Part shown: positions 1 to 5,557 of the stretch, piece after piece
How positions within the stretch are numbered: position 1 is the first letter of the stretch
Layout of the letters: each line of letters begins with the position of its first letter
NCBI RefSeq assembly: GCF_949287625.1
Contig: NZ_CASEGO010000081.1
Coordinates: 1-13,942, forward strand
DNA from: an uncultured Brachyspira sp.
Lineage (GTDB): Bacteria; Spirochaetota; Brachyspiria; Brachyspirales; Brachyspiraceae
Direction of reading: 5' to 3'
Length of the DNA: 13,942 bases
Made by a program: the position numbers and the translations under genes
Notes under the pieces: generated by a model
Told to the model about the DNA's origin: nothing
The model's database searches: none
The model's input: the letters and a program-made list of their open reading frames with translations, nothing else

Positions 1-56
1 CATAGCTATTCCTTTTTGTTTGTTGTGATAATTTAAATTATAAGGAATACCTCCTT
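1..56 (-). promoter_or_regulatory. Translation-initiation region of a gene running off the left edge
   Basis: On the minus strand AAGGA (within the complement of 7-14) is followed six bases later by ATG (complement of 1-3), a normal Shine-Dalgarno spacing, so a gene probably starts here and runs out of the window. A stronger SD-like AAGGAGG (complement of 50-56) lies upstream but has no start codon within reach. The segment TATTCCTT (complement of 42-49) can pair with the downstream AAGGAATA that holds the SD, or in part with the upstream AAGGA. Only the start codon is visible, so the product is unknown; a transposase or a multigene-family protein is possible. Confidence 0.55.
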
Positions 57-97
57 TTTTTAAACTAAAACTGTGCAATATCTATGGCTCTTAAACA
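4..97. repeat. Left copy of a 94-bp terminal inverted repeat
   Basis: Positions 4-97 are the exact reverse complement of 13849-13942, checked base by base. Identity stops sharply at 97/98, where the outward-reading element begins TGTTTAAGAGCC. Inside it are a 14-bp perfect palindrome (ATAATTTAAATTAT, 28-41) and the inverted pair TATTCCTT (7-14) / AAGGAATA (42-49). On the minus strand the copy leads into a ribosome binding site and an ATG at the very edge. This fits the 5' end of a multicopy gene or insertion sequence, with the window cut at its boundary. The family cannot be named because the coding part lies outside. Confidence 0.95.
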
Positions 98-100
98 TTA

Positions 101-129
101 TTGCATAATATTTTATATTGATTTATATA
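101..129 (+). promoter_or_regulatory. Candidate sigma-70 promoter for the oxidoreductase gene
   Basis: TTGCAT (101-106) and TATATA (124-129) are separated by 17 bases, just inside the end of the terminal repeat. Such AT-rich DNA gives many chance -10 matches, and a second TATAAA-like box lies a few bases downstream. The placement about 40 bases ahead of the GTG start is plausible. Confidence 0.35.
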
Positions 130-172
130 AAAAATATTATAAAATCTTTCAAATTAAAATTTAGGAGATATT

Positions 173-1174
173 GTGAGAGCAGCACAAATTGATAGATATT
201 CAAAAGATATTGATATAAAGATTAGAGATATACCAATACCAGAAATCACTGATGATGAAGTGTTAGTTAATGTAAAGGCGGCTGCAGTAAACCCGCTTGA
301 AATATTAATATTAACAGGCAGTGTAAGACTCATACAGGATTATAAAATGCCTCTTACATTAGGAAATGAGTTTTCTGGTGTGGTTGAAAAGATAGGTAAA
401 AATGTAAAAGATTTTAATGTAGGAGATAAAGTTTATACTCGTATGCCCATACAAAAAATAGGTGCTTTTGCTGATTATACTGCAGTAGATAGTAAGTTTT
501 TATCCTCTATGCCTAATAACTGCAGTTTTATTGAAGCGGCAGCAATACCTCTTACAGCACTCACAGCTTATCAGGCACTCAAAGAAGAATTAGAAGCTAA
601 ATCTGGTGAAACTGTTTTAATAACCGGAGGCTCTGGAAGTTTCGGAGAGATGGCCGTTCCTATTTTTAAATATTTCGGACTGAATGTTATTGTTTCTGGT
701 AATGAGAGATCAAAAGAGCATTTTATAAGTTTGGGTGCTGATAAATATATTGATTACCGTAAAGAAAATTATTGGGAGTTAGTTTCAGAAGCTGATTATG
801 TTATTGATACTCTTGGGGCAAAAGAGTTTGACAAAGAGTTATCAGTGTTAAAGAAAGGCGGACGTATTTTGAGTTTAAGAACTAGCCCTAATAAAAAATT
901 TGCTGAAGTTAATCAATTTCCTTTCTTAAAAAGAACTTTATTTTCTTTGGCAGGCTCTAAATACGACAAAAAAGCTATGAAAGAAGGAAAAGAGTATAGA
1001 TTTATGTTTGTAAGAGCTGATGGAACACAGCTTAAAGAAATTACAAAAATAGCAGAAGAGAAAAATATAAAGCCTAAAATATTTTCTAAAGTATTTAATA
1101 TCGAAGACACTGCAGAAGCTATTAAAACTATGTCTAAAGGCGGTATAGAAGGTAAGATAATTATATCTATGTAA
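173..1174 (+). CDS. Zinc-independent MDR-family NAD(P)-dependent oxidoreductase (quinone oxidoreductase-like)
   Basis: A 333-residue medium-chain dehydrogenase/reductase, full length for the quinone-oxidoreductase branch. It starts at GTG, six bases after a clear AGGAG (163-167). The GroES-like N-terminal half carries GNEFSG (64-69) and VGDKVY (83-88). The Rossmann half has the dinucleotide-binding loop TGGSGSFG (151-158), and the C-terminus ends in the usual AEAIKTMSKGGIEGKIII-type segment. The structural-zinc cysteines and the catalytic-zinc ligands of alcohol dehydrogenases are missing, so it should be a cytoplasmic, zinc-free, probably NADPH-using reductase of quinones or enones. The substrate cannot be read from sequence. 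It is a single gene with its own likely promoter and terminator, next to the left terminal repeat. Confidence 0.88.
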   Translation: MRAAQIDRYSKDIDIKIRDIPIPEITDDEVLVNVKAAAVNPLEILILTGSVRLIQDYKMPLTLGNEFSGVVEKIGKNVKDFNVGDKVYTRMPIQKIGAFADYTAVDSKFLSSMPNNCSFIEAAAIPLTALTAYQALKEELEAKSGETVLITGGSGSFGEMAVPIFKYFGLNVIVSGNERSKEHFISLGADKYIDYRKENYWELVSEADYVIDTLGAKEFDKELSVLKKGGRILSLRTSPNKKFAEVNQFPFLKRTLFSLAGSKYDKKAMKEGKEYRFMFVRADGTQLKEITKIAEEKNIKPKIFSKVFNIEDTAEAIKTMSKGGIEGKIIISM

Positions 1175-1199
1175 TTATTTTTAATAAAAAATAAAATAG

Positions 1200-1258
1200 A
1201 CTTGCATGCAGTATAATTTAATAAAACCATATAAAATTATATTGTAAAGCAAGTTTTT
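1200..1258 (+). terminator. Possible intrinsic terminator after the oxidoreductase gene
   Basis: ACTTGC (1200-1205) can pair with GCAAGT (1249-1254), and an inner TATAATTT/AAATTATA pair stabilises the long stem. A T5 run follows. The stem is AT-rich with internal loops, and its 3' arm overlaps the sigma-28 promoter at 1245-1271, so the call is tentative. Confidence 0.4.
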
Positions 1259-1271
1259 AAATAGCCGATAA
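1245..1271 (+). promoter_or_regulatory. Sigma-28 (FliA) promoter for the SpoIID-like gene
   Basis: TAAA (1245-1248), exactly 15 bases, then GCCGATAA (1264-1271). This is the full sigma-28 consensus TAAA-N15-GCCGATAA without a mismatch, in a genome where GCCG is rare. Transcription would start near 1278, leaving a leader of about 37 bases that includes the SD at 1298-1304. It implies that the downstream wall enzyme belongs to the flagellar late-gene regulon. Confidence 0.75.
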
Positions 1272-1314
1272 TTTTAGCGAATAATTTTATTTACAGCAAG
1301 GAGGCGTTAAAATT

Positions 1315-2466
1315 ATGGGAGTCAAAAAGTATTTCTTTTTATTGCTAGTGTTATTTGCAATGAATAGTATATATGCATTTGCAAATCAAAATATCATCAG
1401 AGTACAATTAACAGATGTAAAAGCTCCATATACTATTAATATCAAAGGTCCTTATAAAGCATACAATTACAAATATGAAAGCGAAATAATATCAGCTCTA
1501 ACTAATGAAACTGTAATGGTTGTAGAAAACAGATTAGGTTTAAAAGTTAATGAAGTAGGAGTTTATAAAGAGGGTATAGTCTTTGAAACACAAGACGGAT
1601 TTACTTTAAATGGAAAAGAATATTATGGTTCTTTAATGTTTATTCCATATAATGATACTATGATAGTAGTTAATGAGCTTAATATTGAAGACTATGTTAA
1701 AGGTGTTTTACCTCATGAGATGTCTCCAGATTGGCCTATGGAAGCATTAAAAGCTCAGGCAGTTGCAGCCCGCACTTATGCAATGTATCATATATTAAAA
1801 AATGCTAATAAACTTCCTTTTGATGTTGATAACACTACAAAATATCAGGTTTATAACGGCAAAGAAAAAATGAATTGGTCTGTTGAACAGGCTGTTGACA
1901 GAACAAGATATGAGATTGCTGTTTATAAAGGTAAAGTTATAGCTACATATTTCAGTGCTTTATGCGGCGGACATACTGATAGTGCTGAAAATGTATTCGG
2001 TGTAGCTGTGCCTTATTTGGAAGGTGTTTCTTGCCCTTACTGCAATGCTCAAATTAAACCTTGGACTAATGCTTTAAGCTATAATGAACTTAATAATGAT
2101 TTAGCTAATTATTCTGTACATGCAAGCGAAAAATCTTCTATTGGTATTAGTACCGATCCTAAATCTGGAAAAGCTACTAATATTAAAATAGATGACAGCG
2201 ATATTACTTCAAGAGATTTCAGAACTACACTTTCTCCTAAACTAGTACCATCACTTAATTTTACTATTAAAAAAGTGGATAATGGTATAATAATAACTGG
2301 TAAAGGAAGCGGACATGGTGTAGGTATGTGTCAATGGGGTGCTTACGGTATGGCTCAGGTTAAAAAAGACTACAAAGAAATTTTGAAGTTCTATTATAAT
2401 GGTATTGATATTGTTGATTATAATAGAGTTAACAAAGAATTTGAACCTGATGTTTGGGGAAAATAA
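1315..2466 (+). CDS. Secreted SpoIID/LytB-family lytic transglycosylase
   Basis: 383 residues with a strong SD, AAGGAGG (1298-1304), ten bases before the ATG. Residues 1-23 form a signal peptide (KK, then FFLLLVLFAMNSIYAFA), so the protein works in the periplasm. The SpoIID domain carries LPHEMS (132-137), whose Glu135 matches the catalytic glutamate of SpoIID lytic transglycosylases. It is followed by AQAVAARTYA (148-157), SALCGGHTDSAENVF (214-228) and the C-terminal GSGHGVGMCQWGAYGMA block (331-347). Cys217, His220 and the CPYC pair (240-243) could bind zinc, as reported for some SpoIID proteins. The family cleaves glycan strands, typically peptide-stripped ones. There is no sign of sporulation here; the sigma-28 promoter points to flagella or wall turnover. 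It is a single-gene unit closed by a terminator. Confidence 0.92.
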   Translation: MGVKKYFFLLLVLFAMNSIYAFANQNIIRVQLTDVKAPYTINIKGPYKAYNYKYESEIISALTNETVMVVENRLGLKVNEVGVYKEGIVFETQDGFTLNGKEYYGSLMFIPYNDTMIVVNELNIEDYVKGVLPHEMSPDWPMEALKAQAVAARTYAMYHILKNANKLPFDVDNTTKYQVYNGKEKMNWSVEQAVDRTRYEIAVYKGKVIATYFSALCGGHTDSAENVFGVAVPYLEGVSCPYCNAQIKPWTNALSYNELNNDLANYSVHASEKSSIGISTDPKSGKATNIKIDDSDITSRDFRTTLSPKLVPSLNFTIKKVDNGIIITGKGSGHGVGMCQWGAYGMAQVKKDYKEILKFYYNGIDIVDYNRVNKEFEPDVWGK

Positions 2467-2486
2467 ATTTATAACTAGATAAAATT

Positions 2487-2526
2487 AAAGGCTTGTATTA
2501 ATTAATTTTAATGCAAGCCTTTTTTG
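2487..2526 (+). terminator. Strong intrinsic terminator after the SpoIID-like gene
   Basis: AAAGGCTTG (2487-2495) pairs perfectly with CAAGCCTTT (2514-2522), the stem is extended by further A-T pairs, and a T-rich run follows to 2526. It starts 20 bases past the stop codon and separates the gene from the GC-rich element. Confidence 0.9.
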
Positions 2527-2589
2527 TTATTATATACCTAAAACAACTATATTTTGTCAAAATTAGTTTTTATATTTTTATTATTTTCT

Positions 2590-2768
2590 GGGACTAGCCC
2601 TGCGAAGCACACAGTCGTGCCCGCTCTGCATGCCGACGAAGTCCACCTTTGGTGTCGGCAACTCCAGCTTCTTTTGCCGTCTGCTCTGCGTGCCGTAGGC
2701 AAGGCACCTACTTGGTGGTGACCAAAAGAAGCAGGTACAGCCCGCTGTCGCGAAGGACTGCATTTTTT
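2590..2768. repeat. GC-rich structured element, probably a dispersed repeat or non-coding RNA
   Basis: Positions 2591-2760 are 60% G+C by hand count, against roughly 20-35% elsewhere, with abrupt AT-rich borders. The segment is dense in inverted repeats: GCAC/GTGC (2607-2610, 2617-2620), TGCCGAC/GTCGGCA (2631-2637, 2654-2660), a perfect 10-bp pair GCTTCTTTTG/CAAAAGAAGC (2667-2676, 2723-2732) and, inside it, GTGCC/GGCAC (2690-2694, 2703-2707). The motif GCTCTGC[A/G]TGCCG recurs 60 bases apart (2623-2635, 2683-2695), as if two related halves were joined. On the plus strand a GCAG/CTGC-closed hairpin ends in T6 (2763-2768). Open frames on the minus strand have no SD and low-complexity Arg/Ser/Cys-rich translations, so coding is unlikely. 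The rest of the 2467-2988 gap holds only the terminator and the dapF promoter. Confidence 0.75.
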
Positions 2769-2873
2769 AACTAAGATATAGTTATTATAATACATTTTAA
2801 ACTTATCTTATTAATGCTAAATAATACTTTATACTATTTATAAGTTATCATTACATCTATAAATAATTAAAAT

Positions 2874-2902
2874 TTGACAAATCATATTTGTTTAGGTATA
2901 TA
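2874..2902 (+). promoter_or_regulatory. Sigma-70 promoter for dapF
   Basis: A consensus -35 box TTGACA (2874-2879) and TATATA (2897-2902) are 17 bases apart. The overlapping TATACT (2899-2904) is an alternative -10. This places the start near 2910 and gives a leader of about 80 bases before dapF. Confidence 0.6.
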
Positions 2903-2988
2903 CTAAAATATAAAATATACAATTATAAAACATTTACTTAAATTTGATTATATTATAGAATATAATAAATTATTTGAGGTTTTTTATT

Positions 2989-3828
2989 ATGACATTGAAT
3001 TTCACAAAAATGCATGGAATAGGAAATGATTATATTTATATAGATTGTTTCAAAGAAAAGTTTACAGTAGAAGATGCTATGAAATATTCTCCTATATTAA
3101 GTCATAGGCATTATTCTATAGGTGCTGACGGAATTATACTGATAATGCCTTCTGATAGAGCAGATGTTCAAATGAGAATGTTTAATTATGATGGTTCTGA
3201 AAGTGAGATGTGCGGTAATGGTATAAGATGTGTTGCCAAATATGCTTATGATAAAAATATTAGTAAGAATAATCCTATGAAAATAGAAACTTTAAGAGGT
3301 ATATTAGACGCAAAACTTTTTATAAAAGATGATGAGGTTGACAGTGTTGAAATAAATATGGACTCTCCTATACTTGAGGGCTTAAAGATACCTACTACTA
3401 TAGATAAAGATGTGATAATAGATGAACCTATAACTTTTAATGGTAAAACATACTATTTTACCTGCGTTTCTATGGGAAATCCTCATACTGTTATATTTGC
3501 AGATGATGTTTCTAGTATGAATATTGCTGATATAGGAAGCTATATTGAAAACAACCCTATATTTCCAAACAGGACTAATGTAGAGTTTGTAGAGGTTATA
3601 AATAGGGGTGAAGTTAGGCAAAGAACTTGGGAGAGGGGGAGTGCTGAAACTTTAGCCTGCGGTACTGGTGCTTCTGCTGTATGCGTTGCTGGATTTATAA
3701 GCAAAAGAACAGATAATATTATACTTAATCATCTTTTGGGAGGCGATTTAATATTAAGATATGAAAATAACACTGTATTTATGAAAGGTGAAGCTAGATA
3801 CTGTTTTGAAGGCTCTATTGAATTGTAA
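2989..3828 (+). CDS. dapF: Diaminopimelate epimerase
   Basis: Interconverts LL- and meso-diaminopimelate in the cytoplasm, giving the wall cross-link residue and the lysine precursor. An upstream in-frame TTG at 2974 overlaps the SD (TTTGAGG, 2973-2979), so the ATG at 2989, nine bases after it, is chosen; this gives 279 residues, normal for DapF. The N-terminus has the family hallmark FTKMHGIGND (5-14). Both catalytic cysteines sit in their motifs: Cys75 in SEMCGNGIRC and Cys224 in GSAETLACGTGA. The MGNPH motif (162-166) and ERGS (216-219) are present too. It is a single gene with its own promoter. The enzyme fits a DAP-type peptidoglycan, and its neighbours on both sides encode peptidoglycan-cleaving enzymes. 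Confidence 0.97.
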   Translation: MTLNFTKMHGIGNDYIYIDCFKEKFTVEDAMKYSPILSHRHYSIGADGIILIMPSDRADVQMRMFNYDGSESEMCGNGIRCVAKYAYDKNISKNNPMKIETLRGILDAKLFIKDDEVDSVEINMDSPILEGLKIPTTIDKDVIIDEPITFNGKTYYFTCVSMGNPHTVIFADDVSSMNIADIGSYIENNPIFPNRTNVEFVEVINRGEVRQRTWERGSAETLACGTGASAVCVAGFISKRTDNIILNHLLGGDLILRYENNTVFMKGEARYCFEGSIEL

Positions 3829-3968
3829 AAAATGTATAAAAATTTAAATATAATGTAAAAAAATTGCATTTTGTTATGACATTTAAAAAAAAATGTTAAT
3901 TTTAAAGTATATACTAATTGCTTTTTAGCAGTTTATATATAACTTATCTTTTAAATAAGAGGGGGTGT

Positions 3969-4529
3969 ATGAAAAGAACGGTTATAATATTGGCTTTATT
4001 TCTTTGTAATTTAAATTTGGAAACGCATAATTTTAATATAAATGATTATTCTTTTCCTTCTGATAATTGGGTTACTTTAATAAAAGATGTTTCAAATCAT
4101 TATAATCAGGATTTTTGGTTTATAAAAGATGTTTTTGATGTTTGTGTTAATTATAATGTAGACCCTCTTTTAATGGTTGCTTTAATAAAAGTTGAAAGCA
4201 GCTTTATTCCTACAGCTTTATCCAAAAAGAATGCATACGGATATTGTCAAATAACTCCTATAGCTAATGAAGATGTTGATCCTTCATTAAACAGATATAA
4301 TGCAAGAGATAATATTATACTTGGTGTAAGATTTATAGATAAACTATTAGATAGATTTGATGGTGATATAATAAAGTCTTTAAGATATTATAATGCAGGA
4401 AATAATTATAATGAATACGGAGAATCTTATGCTGAAAGTATAAGATATGAATATACTAATATGGTTAGTCTTTATGTAAAAGATGAAAGTTCATATGGCA
4501 ATATATACAGAAAAGAGGTCTTTGAATAA
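3969..4529 (+). CDS. Small secreted SLT-type lytic transglycosylase
   Basis: 186 residues from the ATG at 3969, which follows the purine tract AGAGGGGG (3958-3965); the longer TTG-initiated frame from 3918 has no SD. Residues 1-16 look like a signal peptide (MKRTVIILALFLCNLN). A compact goose-lysozyme-like SLT domain follows: VDPLLMVALIKVESSF (64-79) with catalytic Glu76, GYCQITP (91-97) and RYYNAG (139-144), matching the E-S-x-F / G-x-x-Q-I-x-P / Y-N-x-G motifs of soluble transglycosylases. It should cut peptidoglycan between MurNAc and GlcNAc in the periplasm. There are no LysM or other anchoring domains. It converges on flgG, so a role in passing the rod through the wall is possible, but that rests on neighbourhood only. 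No convincing promoter was found in 3829-3968. Confidence 0.88.
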   Translation: MKRTVIILALFLCNLNLETHNFNINDYSFPSDNWVTLIKDVSNHYNQDFWFIKDVFDVCVNYNVDPLLMVALIKVESSFIPTALSKKNAYGYCQITPIANEDVDPSLNRYNARDNIILGVRFIDKLLDRFDGDIIKSLRYYNAGNNYNEYGESYAESIRYEYTNMVSLYVKDESSYGNIYRKEVFE

Positions 4530-4551
4530 TATAATAATATCAAGACCTCTT
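4513..4551. terminator. Bidirectional terminator between the SLT gene and flgG
   Basis: AAGAGGTCTT (4513-4522) and AAGACCTCTT (4542-4551) form a 10-bp perfect stem that includes the last codons of the SLT gene. Read on the minus strand, the stem ends in CTCTTTTC after the flgG stop; on the plus strand the tail is TATATATAA. It serves two convergent genes, more plausibly as a factor-independent terminator for flgG. Confidence 0.7.
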
Positions 4552-4578
4552 ATATATAATTACTAGTTATGTAAAAAA

Positions 4579-5373
4579 TTATCTTTTTAAGTTTACAACA
4601 GTAGCAAGTAAGTTATCGCTTGTTTGTACTGCTTTAGAGTTCATCTCATATGCTCTTTGTGCTACAATCATATCAACCATTTCATCAACTACTTTAACGT
4701 TTGACATTTCAACGAAGCCTTGATGTATTCTAGGAAATCCGTTAGCACCAGGTTCTCCTTCAAAAGCAGGTCCGCTTGCTATAGTTTCTTTATACAAGTT
4801 ATCGCCTATAGAAAGAAGCCCTGGCTGATTGATAAATCTATGAAGTGTAATTTGACCTATTTCTACAGGATCATTTTCATCGCCTATTTTTACAGATACG
4901 ACACCTTCTCTTGATATAGATATTTGCTCTAACAAAAAGTTTTCTGGAAATACTATTTCTGGTACTAGTCTGTATCCGTTTGAAGTAACCATTTGACCGT
5001 TAGCATCAATTTTGAAAGATCCGTCTCTAGTATATGAAACACTGCCGTCCGGCATTAATACTTGAAAGAAACCTTCTCCTTCCAATGCCAAGTCAAGTTT
5101 ATTTCCTGTTGCCTGTAGCGAACCTTGATCAAACATTTTTTGTGTAGAAGCACTTTTTACACCAAGTCCTGTTTGAAGTCCTACAGGTCTTACTGTATCT
5201 TCTGTAGCTGGTGTGCCTTGTATTTTTAAGTTTTGATATATTAAATCTTCAAAATCAGCTCTTACTTTTTTATATCCTATAGTGTTAACATTGGCAAGGT
5301 TATTGGCTATAGTATCAGTTTTAAATTGCATACCGTTCATGCCGCTTGCTGCTGTCCATAAAGAACGTACCAT
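4579..5373 (-). CDS. flgG: Flagellar distal rod protein FlgG
   Basis: 264 residues, the usual FlgG size. The start is set at the ATG at 5373, eight bases after GGAG, rather than the in-frame GTG three codons upstream. The N-terminus (SLWTAASGMNGMQFKTDTIANNLANVNTIGYK in outline) is the rod/hook heptad-rich D0 region. TGLGVKSASTQKMFDQGSL (residues 69-87), followed by LEGEGFFQV, separates FlgG from FlgF and FlgE. The C-terminus has GFVEMSNV and VDMIVAQRAYEMNSKAVQTSDNLL, the paired D0 helix. The protein is exported by the flagellar type III system and builds the distal rod that crosses the peptidoglycan, here of a periplasmic flagellum. Unlike the common flgF-flgG operon, it stands alone with a divergent gene upstream. 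A sigma-28-like promoter lies 40-65 bases upstream. Confidence 0.95.
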   Translation of the reverse strand: MVRSLWTAASGMNGMQFKTDTIANNLANVNTIGYKKVRADFEDLIYQNLKIQGTPATEDTVRPVGLQTGLGVKSASTQKMFDQGSLQATGNKLDLALEGEGFFQVLMPDGSVSYTRDGSFKIDANGQMVTSNGYRLVPEIVFPENFLLEQISISREGVVSVKIGDENDPVEIGQITLHRFINQPGLLSIGDNLYKETIASGPAFEGEPGANGFPRIHQGFVEMSNVKVVDEMVDMIVAQRAYEMNSKAVQTSDNLLATVVNLKR

Positions 5374-5412
5374 ATAATACACTCCATTATCTTATAAATT
5401 TATTATACTATA

Positions 5413-5439
5413 TATTCGGTAATTACAAAAATTGCTTTA
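5413..5439 (-). promoter_or_regulatory. Sigma-28-like promoter for flgG
   Basis: On the minus strand TAAA (complement of 5436-5439), exactly 15 bases, then ACCGAATA (complement of 5413-5420), which keeps CCGA of the GCCGATAA box and matches five of its eight positions. The -35 side TAAAGCAA is identical to that of the sigma-28 site at 1245. A competing sigma-70 reading is TTGTAA (complement of 5423-5428) with TATAAT (complement of 5402-5407), but its 15-base spacing is short. Confidence 0.45.
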
Positions 5440-5500
5440 TAGAATTTATATAAAAAATATTATGTTAAGTTCTTTTAATACTGTTTTGATAGTAAAATAC

Positions 5501-5529
5501 TTGTTAAAGATAAAATTCTGTTATAAAAT
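5501..5529 (+). promoter_or_regulatory. Candidate promoter for the ATPase/nuclease-like operon
   Basis: TTGTTA (5501-5506) and TAAAAT (5524-5529), or the overlapping TATAAA (5522-5527), lie 17 (or 15) bases apart. Transcription would begin about 8 bases before the AAGG ribosome binding site (5544-5547). The rest of the 5374-5557 divergent region is plain AT-rich DNA apart from the flgG promoter. Confidence 0.35.
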
Positions 5530-5557
5530 AATATAAATTAAAAAAGGTATTTTGAAA

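Noticed and set aside
913..1230. 105-codon minus-strand frame over the end of the oxidoreductase gene
   Set aside because: Antisense shadow with hydrophobic low-complexity translation and no SD.
2547..2795. Minus-strand open frames of 82 and 60 codons over the GC-rich island
   Set aside because: No ribosome binding site, overlapping frames both open, Arg/Ser/Cys-rich composition unlike every other protein here; stop codons are scarce simply because GC is high.
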